Below, piece after piece: positions 37,175 to 51,166 of a stretch of DNA of 64,000 nucleotides. Location: assembly GCA_013397865.1 (NCBI GenBank), contig VZTI01004651.1:232372-296371 (forward strand), written 5' to 3'. The stretch is from Struthidea cinerea (lineage: Eukaryota > Chordata > Aves > Passeriformes > Corcoracidae). Numbering within the stretch: position 1 is the stretch's first letter; the number at the start of each line of letters is the position of its first letter. Both the position numbers and the translations under genes were made by a program. The notes under the pieces were generated by a model. It ran no database searches, was not told the origin of the DNA, and worked only from the letters and a program-made list of their open reading frames with translations.

Positions 37175-39669
37175 GTAAGTGACTCTTTTCTTCATTGAAA
37201 TATTTACACAGAAATATTTGATTGCTGCATTTTTCCATTGATCGATCATAGATATTTGTCTCAGTTTTGATTTTAAAACAGAACAATCTCAATGATGGAT
37301 TTTGAATTCTGTCCATTTTTTATGGAAACTGGGCTAAACTGCATTATTTTTGACCGCTGCCTTCACCTTGGAGAGAGATGACTGGAAATGTACAATGTTT
37401 TGAGAACTTGTATCTTTTTTTAAAATAATTTCTATTCCAAGTTTAAAAAAAAAAGGAAAGTTAATCAAGGATGAGTCCTCACAGTTTGAAAACAGTTGGT
37501 AATGACAAGAAGAAGGAAAATGTTACTATTTATCTGTATTTATTTTTTTTTTGTGCAAATTGGTTTTTAGAGATACATACAATAAATAAAAGGCCATATA
37601 CACTGACGGAATTTGTTGTGCAGGTAATAGGCAATCAAGAGTTTTCAAGGAGTACAATGACATTATCTTCAAAAATATAGGAAACTCCATAATCATGAAT
37701 TATAATACTGATGGAAATGAATACTTCTGTCTTTAAAACTGAAAAAAGAGCTGCATCTTTATAAATGACATTATAAAGATTCCTGTGTTACCATTAGACT
37801 GAATAATGAAATAACCTCAGATCCATGACAATAGATCAAAAATCTTTGCTGCCTTCTCTGTGATTCGAGTTCCTGGATGTTAGCATGTACCAAACTTTTG
37901 TCCAAAATAAGGTTTATTTATTTATTGAAGTTCTGCTTTTCCACAGAAAAATAAAACTTAAAAAGTGGCAGATAATGGCAGATATTAGAAATATTTTTTA
38001 TCTTAATGAAAAAGCTTATAGTTTGTGTAGAATAGCATACAGACTGCTCAAATGGTCATATTTCTGGCATTTTAGATACACAAGGTAAGGTACAATAATT
38101 TTGTTTGTGCATCTTTTTACAAGGATTTTTGATCTTGTTTTTCTTAATAACAAAGCTGATCTATAGTCATGGCCTGTACTATTTTGGAACACAGAAGAAT
38201 TCTTTTGCAGAGTTACCTGTTCATGTGGTTCGTGTGTTTCAACAACTTCATAGTTCATCAGAGTACTGAGAATTTTTTTCTTGACCCTGATTTTGAGTCT
38301 TTTTTAAATTCAGAAGAGCATTTTTTCCATGATGAAAACATATTTAAATGTAAAACCAGAAATATAAAAAGATATCTTTGTATATTTATGCATGCAGTCT
38401 TGGTACTGAGAAACACCCAAACGAAAAAAAAGAGACAAAAAAGGAAGAACTCCAGACACAAGAAAATGAATTGTTGTTTTGGTTGTTGTCAAACAACGTG
38501 TATACCCAGAAACTTGGTAGTGGTTATTTATCTGTAAAAAAGGTTATTTAATGGATCTCTTTAAACGGTTTTCTCTTGATTTCTAAAAACTAGCATTGTT
38601 GAAGGATACAGCTGAGTGTAAACCACTATAAGTGGTTTAAAATTTTTCATTGTCCCTCTGTATTTTATAAAAGGGAAAAGTGCAATATTTGCATTGGTGA
38701 ACTCCTATTTTATGTATTTATATTGAAAAAAAATCATATTAGAAGAAAGAGTCCGAATGCTGTTTTTTTTAATTGTGGCATTCAGGAAAAATGACACAAT
38801 ACAGAGACATTTATATGAGAAACAGAAAAGTAATAATCGCCAGGATTTGAAATGGATTAGGAAAAATACAATGTTATATTTGACATTAAATATGTCAAAT
38901 GTAGCTTTTGAGACTCTATGGAATTTATTTCTTATTACAAGTCTATGTTTGAATTAGAAAAAGAGAAGATATTCAGAAAATGTGTACACACTTAAAAATC
39001 AGAGGAATTGAGTTTTATGAACATATTTATGTTTTTTCTTCCTGGGTGAAATGTAAATGTGATCATTGAGAACTCATTAGGTTCTCTCTGGACGTTGGAA
39101 GATATTAGGCAAATTCCATGTATTTTTGACCTGCTTCATAAATAAAAAGAACAAAAAAGCAAACACAAATTTCTTCAGAAAAACAACCACGCGGAAAACA
39201 AACTTGACTATGCATAGGAGTTAAAAAAAGTAGTGTAATTATTATGACGTACAGTTTGAAAATTGACAATATTTGTATCCATTTTTTCTAGTCTTGGTAA
39301 TTGAAGGTCATATTTCTGTAAATCTGGTGTGCTTCAATAGCACTTGATTTGTAAGTGCATGCACAAAGTCACATACAAGCCTGTTGTTAATGACAGAGAT
39401 GTGTAATTCTATCACTATTGTCTCACCCTGTAATGAAGGACTGTACATCAAATTGATCACAGTGCTGAATTGCTGGAAATGCTAAAGTCTTCTGGAAAAT
39501 TCACTTGAATGGACATGAATACCGGATCTTATAATCTCCATAAATGTTAATACTGTTCTTGAGGCACATTGAAATATTTTTCTTTCCGTCTATAGTGTGT
39601 CATTAATAGCAGTAGATAGAAAAAGTAATGGGACAGCGTAGATAGTCACTGGACAATCTTAGACATACA

Positions 39670-41510
39670 AATCATAGAAAAATAGAATGGTTTGGGTTGA
39701 AAAGGACCTTCCAAGACCATCCAGTCCAACCCTGATGCCATGGGAAGGGACATCTATTACATCACATTGCTCAAAGCTCCACCCAACCTGACCTTGAACA
39801 CTTCCAACAATGAGGCATCCACAACTTCTCTAGGCAACCTGTTCCAGTGTCTTCCCACCCTCATAATAAAAAATTTCTTTTGCCGCCTGTCACCATAGGC
39901 CTGGTTAAAAATTTCTCCATCTTTCTTATAAGCACGCTTTGTATATTGAAAGGCCCCAATAAGGTTTCCTAGGAGCATTTTCTACTCCAGGTTGAACAGT
40001 CCCAATTCAGCTTTTCTGACCATTTTTGTAGCCCTCCTCTGGACCTACTTTAACAGGTCCGTGACTTTCTTGTGCTGGAGACCCCAGATCTGGATCCAGA
40101 GCTCCAGGTGGGGTCTTACAAGATCACAGTAGACTAAGGACAGAATCACCTCCTTCAATCTGCTGGCCACATTGCTTTTGATGCAGTCCAGGATGTGATT
40201 AGCTTTCTGGGCTGCAAGCACATATTGCCGTCTCTTGTCCAATATTTTCATCCACTATTATCCCCAAGCCCTCTCATTCACCCCTGGTCTGTAAAATACT
40301 GGGTTTTTTCCAGTGCAGGTACAGGACCTTGCACTTGGCCTTGTTGATCTTCTTGAGGTTCCCACTGATCCACTTTTCAAGCCTTTCAAAGTCCTTCTGC
40401 ATGGCATCCCTTCCTTCTAGCATATGAAGGGCAATTCTCATCTTTGTGATGTCCACACACTTCCTGATGGTGCACTTAATCCCACTATCTATGTCCTTAA
40501 TGAAGGTATTACATAGTATTGGTCCCAGTATGAACCTTAAGGGACACCACTGGTTATTGGTTTCCACTTGGGTATTTATCCATTGACTGCAACTTTTGAG
40601 TGCATGGCCATTCAGCCAGTTCCTTATCCATCTAACAGTCCATCCATTAAACTCATAATTCTTCAATTTATTGTCAAAAATGTTATGGGGGGTATTATCA
40701 AATTTCTTAAAAACATCCAGGCAGATAGTATCATTTTGCTCTTTGCTTGCTTTTGATGGAGTCACATTATTTTACGTGACCTCTTATTTTTGTAGATTAG
40801 CCAGACATGATTTGCCCTTGGTGAAGCCATGATGCTGTCTATATTTCCATTTCTGTCTTGCATATGCTTCAGTGTAACAACCATGAGGATCTGTTCTATG
40901 ATCTTATTGGACATGGAGGGCAACCTGACTGGTCAGTACTTCCCAGAGTCCTCCTAATTACGCTTTTTAAAGCAGATGTGATATCCCTCAATCACTGGGA
41001 CCTTCCTCTGATTACCTGGATTTTCAAATATGGTGGAAATGGGCTTAGTGTCTACATCTGTTATTTTCCCTCAAGATCCTGGAATGTATTTTATTGGGTC
41101 CTATGGACTTCTGTATACCCAGGTTCCTCAGGTGATCTGAAAACTGGTCTACTACGATGGTGGAGACTTAATTCCCCCAATCTCTGCCTGGAGGTTTGGG
41201 GATTTGACAGATGTAGGAAGAGACATTACCAGTAAAAACTGAGGAGCAAAAAAATTTTTAGTACCTCGATCTCCTCCATGGCATTTTTCACTAGTTCTTT
41301 TGTCTTATTTATTGCAGGAAGTATATCTTCCTTTTCTGAGCAACACATCTGTAAAAGCCCTTCTAGTCAGTCTTCATATTCCTTGCCAAATTCAGCTCCA
41401 ACTATGCCTTAGTTTTTCTGATCCCATCCCTACACATCTGGACAGCATCTTTATTTTCTTCCTAGGACATATGTCCCTGGCTCCACTGCCCCAAAGTATG
41501 GCTACAGCTG
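39670..41510 (-). mobile_element. CR1 LINE, longest copy in the window
   Basis: About 1.84 kb of antisense CR1. It starts at its 3' tail (AATCATAGAAAAATAGAATGG), passes through the untranslated end and then the reverse-transcriptase region. On the minus strand 40765-40274 encodes FKKFDNTPHNIFDNKLKNYEF and then the WINTQVETNNQWCPLRFILG region, a decayed palm motif. It continues upstream through the sequence antisense to CCACCATATTTGAAAATCC to about 41510. The frame has stops and frameshifts and the 5' end is truncated, so it is inactive. Confidence 0.92.
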
Positions 41511-41783
41511 AGAAACAGAAAATTCTGGTGTAAAGTTAATGAAAAGACAGACATCTGAGTCAGAAAAAACCCTTTTTTTAATGTAGCTGTAACATCGTGA
41601 CATTCAGGGTTATAAAACATTTAAACTGAATGATAGAGACAAAGATCTTCATCTCTATCTTTCCTCCTTGCATCTGGCTAGACTATGTCTTTAGATTGTG
41701 CACTGAACAATACTTATCTGTAACTCTAAAATACTCCCTGTCTTAGAGGACTGCAGAGATGCACTGGGAATAATTTCCTCATC

Positions 41784-41809
41784 TCTCTCTCTCTCTCTCT
41801 CTCTCTCAG
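41784..41809 (+). repeat. CT dinucleotide microsatellite
   Basis: About a dozen CT repeats. Confidence 0.95.
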
Positions 41810-43576
41810 TAGCACCATGACAAAATAACAGACAGATGGGCCCAGGACTTTCCAACTTTTAATTATCTCTCTCTTTCCTTTGAATTCTAGAACTTCCTGT
41901 AATTTCTAGATCCCCAAGAATGCATGCAGCAATAATATGGGCTGTTATTTAGAAGGCCATATTTTCCCTTTGAGCATAAATATCCATTTATCGAAATGCA
42001 TTCCATGGATAGGATCCTTTTGGGACAATAAAATAGAAAGATTTACATTTTCCTTCTACTTATTGTAGTGGGCTCTGTTTGAGAAGTGGAGTGCTGTGGT
42101 GCTGTGTACTTCAAGGCTTGTGAGGATCCTGCCTCTGCCCAGCTAGGACACTGCTGGTTTTATTCATACCTCACCACATTGATGACTGAAGATGCTACTG
42201 CAGCAAGAGAAGATTGCTAAATTGTCCCAGTGTGAGGCAGTGCTCTTGTATATTGAAAAATTCAATACTGTAGAACACAGAAGTACTAAATCCCATGCTG
42301 GTCCCCACCCCACACAATATGCTTTGAGCATTGTGTAGCATGACAGTACTTTTTTATTATACATTTAAGTTTTTCAAAAGCTGACTTGAATTTTCAAAAT
42401 TCCAAAGCTATTTGTAGAGTTATTTAACAGAAATAATAGAAATTCATCAGAGTGGGAGGGAAAGTAAATATCCTAATTAAAAGTATGTTCTAGTATTACA
42501 AAAAATTGAATGGTTTGAATGACCTGACTCACTCAATCCAGGTACTGCTCAATTCCTCTTTATTATCTACCTTCTTAGTCTTTGTGGATATGCTTTTAGA
42601 AGTAGCAACATCTTTCAAACACAGCTATAAGCACTCTTTTAGTGCTTTTTTCAGGATTATGTTGGCAGGAAAAATACAAAGGAGGGATTTATGTTTAGTG
42701 TTGTTTTACAGAGACATGACCTGAATCATCTGTCTCTGGGTGAGATTTCAATATGCTGAATCTCTGTTTAGATTGTGTAACAGCAAAAAGTAAATCTGAC
42801 AACCCACCCTCCCTAAAAAAAAAGCAAACCAAAACCAAAACAAAACCTCAAAACAATAAAATCAAAGCCCTATAATATTTTTCTGTGCAGTTAAATTTCA
42901 TCGTGGTGTTATACATTTTGAAGAGAAGCTTAAGCAATCTTCAAAAAAGTTCCCGTATTCAAAGAGAAATGTTCTTGTGTGAGCTATTAAAGACAAAACC
43001 AGAGATGATTTCTAGAAATACGAATCAGGCACATCTGGAAGCCAGAATCTTATTTCAGAAGAATGGGAAATGCAAAACCTGAAATTAATTTGAGAAATAT
43101 GAATGAGGTATTTTGGAAGGCAGAGCTAAATGAAACATCTACTGCAGTAAAATAAGACACGCTAAGAGTTCAGAATTGTAAAATTGACATAGCATTTCTG
43201 AGACCCGTTGCAATTTAACATTTTCTTCCTCTTAGAATTCCAAATCATGCAGATAAGAATAGACTGTCTCTCATCTATCTGTCTTTTTGGCAATAAGCAT
43301 CCAGTTTAAGTACTCTGTCTGAAAAGGCTGGACTCCCTTTTGGTAGAAATTATATCCACATGCAATTATAGTCTCTATAAGTAATCATATTAGGCAGCGG
43401 AATATAAATCAATTTTACAAGGAAGCTCCATAAATCTTCAAGTTACTGCGAACTTTAGCTTGTTTTATTTCACTGAGTAACTGTTGTGCAAGTTAAAACA
43501 CTGAAAAAGTGCATGTTGTGAATGAACTGCTTAGGATTTGACTGACTATTATAGGTCCCAACTGAGCTACATTCTG

Positions 43577-43604
43577 TTCTATTCTATTCTATTCTATTCT
43601 ATTC
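43577..43604 (+). repeat. TTCTA pentanucleotide microsatellite
   Basis: About five and a half copies of TTCTA in a row. Confidence 0.95.
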
Positions 43605-44627
43605 AGCAGTAATCAAATCAAGCAAGCTGTATATGACCACATGGGTCAGATTCTTGTGTACAAAACTCTATAAGACGTTGAACTTTAATAGTGCCATTGT
43701 ACAGAATTACTCTATATTTTAAATTTTGATATGCACATATCTGTTCCCTTTGTGCCTCTGGACAGCCCTTCTCTACCTGCAGTGTGTGGGTGATTCCACT
43801 AGTACAAGAAACTTAAAGGTGGTCTCCTGGTAGAAAAGGCCAGAGGTAATACAACATGGGAATGAGCCAGGAGCTGGAGTGCGCTAAGTAAATCAATTTC
43901 ATGCTTACTCAGAAAGGAGGTTTATTTAGACTCATTAACCTTATTGTGACTGTTTCCATTGCTGAAGCCAATGCAAATGTCACTACATCGCCTCACTTAT
44001 GCTTCATGCAGATTTCCTGTCCAGCTTGGTCCCTGGTCTTCTCAGTTGGCTAATAATTGTGTTAGTTAATGTCAATTTTCATAGCTGATTTTCTAATTCA
44101 GTATAACTCCTAAATTCCCAGAATGACACCTGTTAATCCTACTGCTCTCAACATATTTTTGTAGACATTGCAATTATGATCTTTAATTTTTTGTTTGTTT
44201 GTTTTTGGTAAACCTTATGTTTTTCTCATATTTTAAATCTATTACAGTCACAGAAATTGTATTTGTTCAAATGCAGCTCGTAAGGTCTATCCATATACCA
44301 CAGGGTTTAGACTGTTCCAATTCAAATATCAGAAGCAACAAGTACTTAAGTTACAGTGTCATAAGAAACTATGTGTACACTCATAGGGTTTCTAAAATTA
44401 GGTATATTGATTGTTGAAATGTAACTGTCAAAAGTGGAATTTAGCAAGAAACTTTTGACAGAGAGACATTTACCTACCTGCAACAAAATCCACTTTCTCC
44501 AGACTTGATGGATTAGCTCAGTTGACTAAGCTAGTAGAGAACGGTCTTATAAAATAATTTTTATCATAACCTATATAGTAAAACAGAACAAAAAGCTACA
44601 AGAAAATGTAAAAGGACCTTTTTGGCT

Positions 44628-44760
44628 TGATCTGTGAGCCAGTTATTCACCCAATGCATGACGTGTTTATCCAGCTGTGTGCTGGACATTTTATCCAGAA
44701 AGATACTGTGAGAGACATGCTTTTAATACTATTATGAAGATCCTAGCTGACTAAAAGAAA
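44628..44760 (-). mobile_element. CR1 LINE internal fragment
   Basis: A short antisense piece of the CR1 reverse-transcriptase region: GAGCCAGTTATTCACCCA, GTGTTTATCCAGCTGTGTG and CTGGACATTTTATCCAGAAA, then ACTGTGAGAGACA. Both ends are missing and the 3' edge is uncertain. Confidence 0.7.
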
Positions 44761-46526
44761 TACATTTTAAATCTAGCATTTTGTAGAAGTTAATATTTCA
44801 TACAGAAATTAGAATGAAAAAAAAGAAGTAAAGCGTAATTTAACATAACCACCCCTTGGACATGAGCCTGTTAACATAACCAGAATGGGAAAAGTGTGTG
44901 TGTGAGGTAAATGTCATTACACTGCTCACAAAGAGACAGGGGAGCATCTTGCAGTAGTTAAAAGAGTTAAAAGTTGCCTGATTGCACCAGCTCTTGGGAG
45001 GACAGCACAAAACAAATGCATTTTTTTCCTGAATTATGTCATACTTCCCATGTAATTCCTTTCAATTGCAGCCTGGCAGACACTGAAGGATCAAAATATG
45101 TTTACTGCTTTACAATACCTATTCACACAGTATATGAATATACAGTATGAAGAGCTAAATGCATGCTTCCAGTGTGGTTTTGGAGTTCCCATTTTTGAAC
45201 AGACTGACTTTTTTTTTTTTGCTTTAATAGGTCCAAAAGCTTCTGTAAAGTATCTGAGAATATTGAATGAATAAAGCTTTTCTGGCGATGGATGTTAGAG
45301 TGCATTCTTCAATAGATAACTGTAGGTAAAGGTTAGCAGCTGAGAAAGGCCATCCATTTTCATTTTTTCACTTCTGCTTTCTAATTGAAAATTATGGTTT
45401 CCATTTAGGAAACCAGAATAATGTGTTCTTTTGGCTTTCATTAGTGCCAAGTTTCTTGTGATAGCACTTGTTCATTTAAAGCTTACATTAAGAGAATGCA
45501 TAGCAGTACAGGATGTAATAAAATTACTGTTGAAAAACTGAGAAGGAAAAAATAATTTAAGAATTTTCCATTTTTCTCCTCCCCATTTTTCACACCATCT
45601 GTGGATTGTATTATGTATATTTCCTAAAACTAAGTATCCCCTCTTTGGGATCTGGGAAAAGGTAAAATAAATACTTATACTTCAGAAGAATTTAAGAGAC
45701 AAGAATAAAACCAGAAGGTACCTAAGTTTCTTCACTCATACAATCTTAATTTGCATAAAGTCAGATCTTAGGCATGTAAAGAAACAAAACCAATTTCTGT
45801 AAGTACAATGAATATGTTTACATTTCTGCTAAAAATTTTAAATCAGTGTTTAACATTTACTTAGGTGTGTGACTCTTTTTGAAACAATTTCTTAAGTAAG
45901 ATTTTTCACATTTCACTTGTGTTCCATGTAAAACAAGGTATGTCTGATTGCAAATATTTGTGCTCTTTGAAAATATTTCCACATTTTAAAAGCAAGTAGG
46001 TGTCTAATAGCCTTATGTCCATTATAACCTCATCCATAATGACTAGTTGAGTTTCTATCAGAAGGTATTTCAGCCAAATAAAAAAGTAACAAATAATACA
46101 TTGATTTACAGAGAATGTCTAGCCCACAACCAAGCACCACATTGGGACTAATTAATCATGAAAAAAAATTAATGCCTTTATACTTTCAGTGGGATTGTAT
46201 TAGTCCCCAGCAAGACATAATCGGTGAAACTTCTTCTGTTGTGAAACTTTCAAGGAGAAATACTGTCATTAAAGCTTTATGCTTTTGATATAGATGACTT
46301 AGTTACTGTAAACTTCTAGGAGATTTGCCTGTAAAGCTTCTTAACTTCTGTATCATTTTCCTTTTACCAAAAAGTACCGACAGAACTCCTGTTTCTTGGA
46401 CAGAGGGGAAACAAGCCAAACCAGCAACCAAAAAAATCCCACACTCTCTATGTGTTATTTTTATTTTACTGTGGGAAGTAGGAGGAATCAAACACACATT
46501 CTGCCCTACATTGTTAATTGTTTTTA

Positions 46527-46552
46527 ATCAAGGACTTGGATTAGTCCTTGAT
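46527..46552 (+). repeat. Short perfect hairpin
   Basis: ATCAAGGACT and AGTCCTTGAT pair perfectly around a 6-base loop, and pairing extends with one bulge into the flanking T and A runs. It is too short for a typical miRNA precursor. Confidence 0.7.
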
Positions 46553-47094
46553 AAAAATGCAAGGAATTCAGTTCTGAATATCCTTGAATAAAGGGTAGCT
46601 TACAGATGTTGTACTCCCAAAATAGAAGAGAGAACAAGCTATGACTCATAAGGTCCTAATTTCATCTTTACTTTTCCCTTGCTCTTGGGAGAAATTACAT
46701 TGCTTCAATTGATGACTTCTCAAAGAAGCAAAAGATTTCTCTTTTCTGCTAATGTGGATTACAGATTGACAAAAAAAATCTGGTTTTTTCATAGCAGTAG
46801 AGTGACAGGAGAATAATTGCTTTTTTCTATACAACCACAACCAGGAGCTCATGGCATTTTGAATCTGCTTATAAATATGCACATGGTCTCTACAATGCTA
46901 GACTCAAGATTGTTTCATTCTGAAATGGTCTTATCTTCACTTTCAAATGTTGTAAATCTGTTTTTAAAGAAAAAACATTTCAATCACTTATCTTGGTGCA
47001 TGGAAGTTTTTCAGAAGTGCAGAATTTAAATTATTTGGTGATTTTAATAAGAAAGCAAAATGAGGCCTTTGTGAAAAACATATCCTCTCATATA

Positions 47095-47385
47095 TTTGAG
47101 CCCCGACACCAGCTTTGATGCCATCCTCTGGATGGATTCAAGGACTTTCACATTATTCTTAAATCATGGGGCCCAGAACTGTACAGCACTCAAGGTGAGG
47201 CTGAATAAGGTGGGATAACTGTCCAGTTTGAGCAGCTGGTGATGCACCCCAGGATGGAGTTTGCTCTCTTTGCTGCCCAGGCACCCTGCTGACTCCTGCT
47301 GAGCCTGCTACTGACCAGCATCCCCAGATCCGTTTCTGCAAGGCTGCTCTCCAGCTAATCCTCTCCCAATATATACCTTCATTTT
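47095..47385 (-). mobile_element. CR1 LINE internal fragment
   Basis: Antisense CR1 recognised by CATCCTCTGGATGGATTCAA, GGGGCCCAGAACTGTACA followed by CACTCAAGGTGAGGCTG, GATGCACCCCAGGATGGAGT, and CTCTCTTTGCTGCCCAGGCA. The 3' tail and 5' part are absent. The minus-strand frame at 47404-47159 is part of this element. Confidence 0.85.
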
Positions 47386-48456
47386 TCCCTGTGATTCTAG
47401 TCAAGGCTCAATTGAAATGCAAGTTAATTTTACTGGCACCTTTATAGTGCCTGCTGAAGCCAGCTAGTCATGCCTGTGGCTGATAAGATAGAATAAAATC
47501 CAGCTATCCTTCTACTTTTCAACAAGTATCAGTAAGTTTTCAATAAGTTTTATCTCTTAGGCACCTTTAAAAATCTAAAAAAAAAAATATTTAATAAAAA
47601 TCTATATAAGCAATGTTTTTTATTAAAAATACTTTGCCTCCCTTGTGACCTTCATAGAGGATATGTACATGGACAACACTTATGAGAAAATATCCCAGAG
47701 ATTTACTTCTGAAAGAAACTTTATGGGGAAGGAAAAAATCCATTGTGCATGCCTGCTAAAATAAGACAGACCTTGAACTGCTATTTCTTCTTCATAACTG
47801 CATTCAATATATTCAATAACCTATGGGACAAATTTTTCTAACATTAATGATGAAATCCTCCTGCTGTTTAAATAAACAGGACTTTTACCTTTCAATTTAA
47901 GGTATCCAGTTTTCACCTTCAGATTGTTTTCCTTAAAATGCAATATCTTCTCTTATTGCAGAGAAGACCTTCCTTTTATTTTAATAACTTGAAGCTGTCA
48001 TTTTCAAAGATCATAACAGGAAGGAAATCACTCCAACAAAGAAGTATATCAGTCTGGTAATCAGTTAGCTATATAGCTGAATCATCCAGGACAAATTGCC
48101 TGCATCTTGGTATCTTCCAAAAGATGGTACCTAAAAGGAGAATATATTAAAATTCTCATATCTGGAAACACCTTCTATATCATCTCAATGAAGAGGAATT
48201 ACATTTAGAAACATAAAAAGACCAGTCACCACAGAAGTTCTAAATTGATGACATTTTACCCTTTCCACATTTTTATTTTTTTTTCCAAAGGCAGTACTCA
48301 GAATGCATGAGTTTGATATACCCTGCCTAAGGGAAACAAAATTGATGTCTTAAGGAAATAATATATAGAGAGATACTGCTTTAGAAATTCTAATGAAACA
48401 CCTATGCAATTTTCTATTTATAAGAAGAAGTAAATAGAAGACAAGGTCAGAAAAAT

Positions 48457-49111
48457 CATATAGTCATAGATTCATAGAATGGCCTGGGTTGGAAGGCACC
48501 TTAAAGATCATTTAGTTCTGACCCCTCTGCCAATGGCAGGGACACCTCCCACTAGACCAGGTTACTCAGAGCCCCATCCAACCAGACCTTGAACACTGCC
48601 AGGGAAGGGGCATTCACAGCTTCTCCGGGCAACCTGTTCCAGTCCTTCACCACCCTCAGTAAAGAATTTTTTTCAAATATCTAATCTAAACCTACTCTCA
48701 TTTTGAAACTGTTCCCACCTGTCCTGTCACTTCATGCTCTTGTAACAGTCTCTCTCTATCTTTCTTGTGGGCAACAATTAGGTCAGTCTGAAGCCTTCCC
48801 TTTCCCAGGATGAATAATCCAAATTCTCCTAGCTTTTCCTGATAGGAGAGGTGCTCCATCCCTCTAATCAACTTTGCAGCCCTCCTCTGGATTCCCTTCA
48901 ACAGGTCAATGTTCTTCCTGTGCTGGGGATTCCAGGTGGGGTGTCACCACAGACCAGAGTATAGGGACAAAACCATCTCCCTCAGCTTGCTGGTCATGCT
49001 TCTTTTGATGCAGCACGGGATATTATTTGCTTTCTGGGATGCAAGCACACATTTCTGGGTCACGTCCAGTCTCTCACCCACCAGCACCCCCAAGTCCTTC
49101 TTGGCAGGGCA
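48457..49111 (-). mobile_element. CR1 LINE 3' part with octamer tail
   Basis: Antisense CR1 beginning with a clear 3' tail, TCATATAGTCATAGATTCATAG, then GGCCTGGGTTGGAAGGCACC, the CACCCTCAGTAAAGAATT region, CCTCCTCTGGATTCCCTTC, and finally CACCCCCAAGTCCTTCTTGG. The minus-strand frame 48901-48698 (KGIQRRAAKLIRGMEHLSYQ) is the CR1 polymerase C terminus. The copy ends abruptly near 49111. Confidence 0.92.
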
Positions 49112-50496
49112 GAGAAAATAAGAACTAGTGATGTTGTCAAATACAGTTTGACATATTTACAATTTAATATATTTTATTTAGGAAAGAGCTGAGCATCTTC
49201 CCTTTTTTGGTGAAATGAAACATGCTTACTGTTGCTTATAGGAAAAACAAAACTGCATAAAAAAATTCTGAGCAGGGTCCTTGGTTGGTCTCACTGATCA
49301 CTACCACATAGCATTGATTAAAAATGTGATTTTAGCAGACAAGTTTAAAGAAAGTTCCTGTACTGAAGAGTACAATAGCAAAAGTTAGACTCAGCATGTG
49401 TCTAAGCAAATTGTGTTTTTCTGACTTTCCTTTTTTTTAATTTGTAAAGAACATCTGCAGGATGATCTTGAACTATACCAATATTCAAAAAACTACATCC
49501 GATACAGCGTGCTGTAAGTTTGTATTCTAAATGACTGTTTTGCATTTTTCCTGGTTTATTTTTCTTGATATTTCCCTGAAATAGAATAATCAATCAAAAT
49601 AAATCAAAATCACTGATGACATCCCACATGTGGCAAGTCTGACTGGCAGATGTTAAACAAATTTGGTTATGTTGCCTGTAAGCAACTACCTGTACTTTAG
49701 CAATTGAGACATTTTGCAAAATTTACAAAACATGCCAAAACATTAGTTTAAGGACTGTAGGCAGTTTGTCCATGCAAATTGAATCCTGAATACTTAGATT
49801 CTTTTAAAGGGTAGGAAGTTGCACTCTTCTCTCATGCCTAGGCATGCAAGAAAATCGTTCAGAATATTTATAAAATATATGGGAGATGGACTGGAAGTGC
49901 TGTCAGAACTTCAGCTTTAAAAAAAAATATAAAGGAAGCAGTGCTTATAGATAAAAATTATTTTTTTAGTTTTCTTGAATACATTGTGAGCTACAGTTTA
50001 GGGGGAAACTCAGAATTTTGAACATTAGACACCCCAAAACCTATCGCATATTTGCTTCTATTGTTTTGTAGTGGTTGTGAGATGGAATATTATTAAATGT
50101 CTTCAAATAGAATTTACTCTTCGAGACAAAAGAGGGTTTAAAGAGATTTGTTTAAGCAAAACTGTGAACTTTGTGCATCACCTAGGGGATTAGGAATCAG
50201 ACCACATCATCTTAGATAAAGCTGTTCATTTCCTGAGCTTCCTCATAGCAAAATGTGTGTACTCATGTTGAAAGTGAGCAGAAGTAGTGAAGTAGCAAGA
50301 GGTGATAACTTCATAGACATTCAGAAGATCAATGGTGAATTCAAGAATACAAGTGTCATTCTTTGAATGCTGGGCTAGTACATTCTGTAATAAGTAATGA
50401 CTATTTGAAAACAGCTGCTATAGAAACCTTCTACATGATCTACACAAAAGGTATGGACAGAGTCAATTACCTTTGAAAAAAAGGATTTCAGTATGT

Positions 50497-51092
50497 TGTT
50501 GTGGTTTCATCCAGCCAGCTACCAAGTCACTCTCAGCTACTCACTCAGTCCTGTACCTGTATGATGAGGGAGAGAACAGGAAGGGTAAAAGACAGAAAAC
50601 TCATGGGTTGAGATAAAGACGGTTTAATAGGGAAAGCAAAAGCCATACACACAAGCAAAGCATAACAAAGAATTGATTCAGTGCTTCCCATGGGCAGGCA
50701 GATGTTCAGCCGTCTCCAGGAGAGCAGGGACCCATTACATGTTACAGTTATTTGGGAAGACAAATGCCATCATTCCAAACGTCCTTCCCCTTCCTCCTTC
50801 TCTCCTCCTTCTTTCCTTCACTCTATATACTGCGTATGATTTGGAATATCCCTTGGTTCAGTTGGGGTCACCTGTCCTGGCTCTGCCTCCTCCCAATCTC
50901 CCATGCACCCCCAACTTCCACCCCAGTGTGGCAGTAGAAAAAGCAGAAAAGGCCTTGGCTCTGTGTAACTACCACTCAGCAATAACAAAAACATCTCTAT
51001 ATTATCAACCCTTGTTCAGCACAAATCCAAACCACAGCCCCATACCAGCCACTGTGAAGAAAACGAACTCTATCCCAGTCAAAAACAACACA
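50497..51092 (-). mobile_element. ERV LTR, antisense (family A, copy 2)
   Basis: A near full-length LTR of the family also seen at 19.3 kb. On the + strand it begins TGTTGTGGTTTCATCC and ends CAAAAACAACACA. On the minus strand it has a TATA box (GCAGTATATAGAG, near 50820-50834) and then ATTAAA (50628-50623) as the polyadenylation signal. Flanking bases TATGT and TACAT could be a worn 5-bp duplication with two transitions, but this is weak. It is solo, with no internal genes. The 147-codon frame at 50673-51116 is a by-product. Confidence 0.85.
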
Positions 51093-51166
51093 TACATTTA
51101 TTTTGTTTTTAATTAATGGATCCATAGATGATCTTTTATACCATATCGGATTATTTAATTCAACAG

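Noticed and set aside
38169..38537. 122-codon + strand frame about 1 kb after the neuroligin exon
   Set aside because: No splice sites in matching phase, no domain, and low-complexity lysine-rich sequence. It is read as chance intron sequence.
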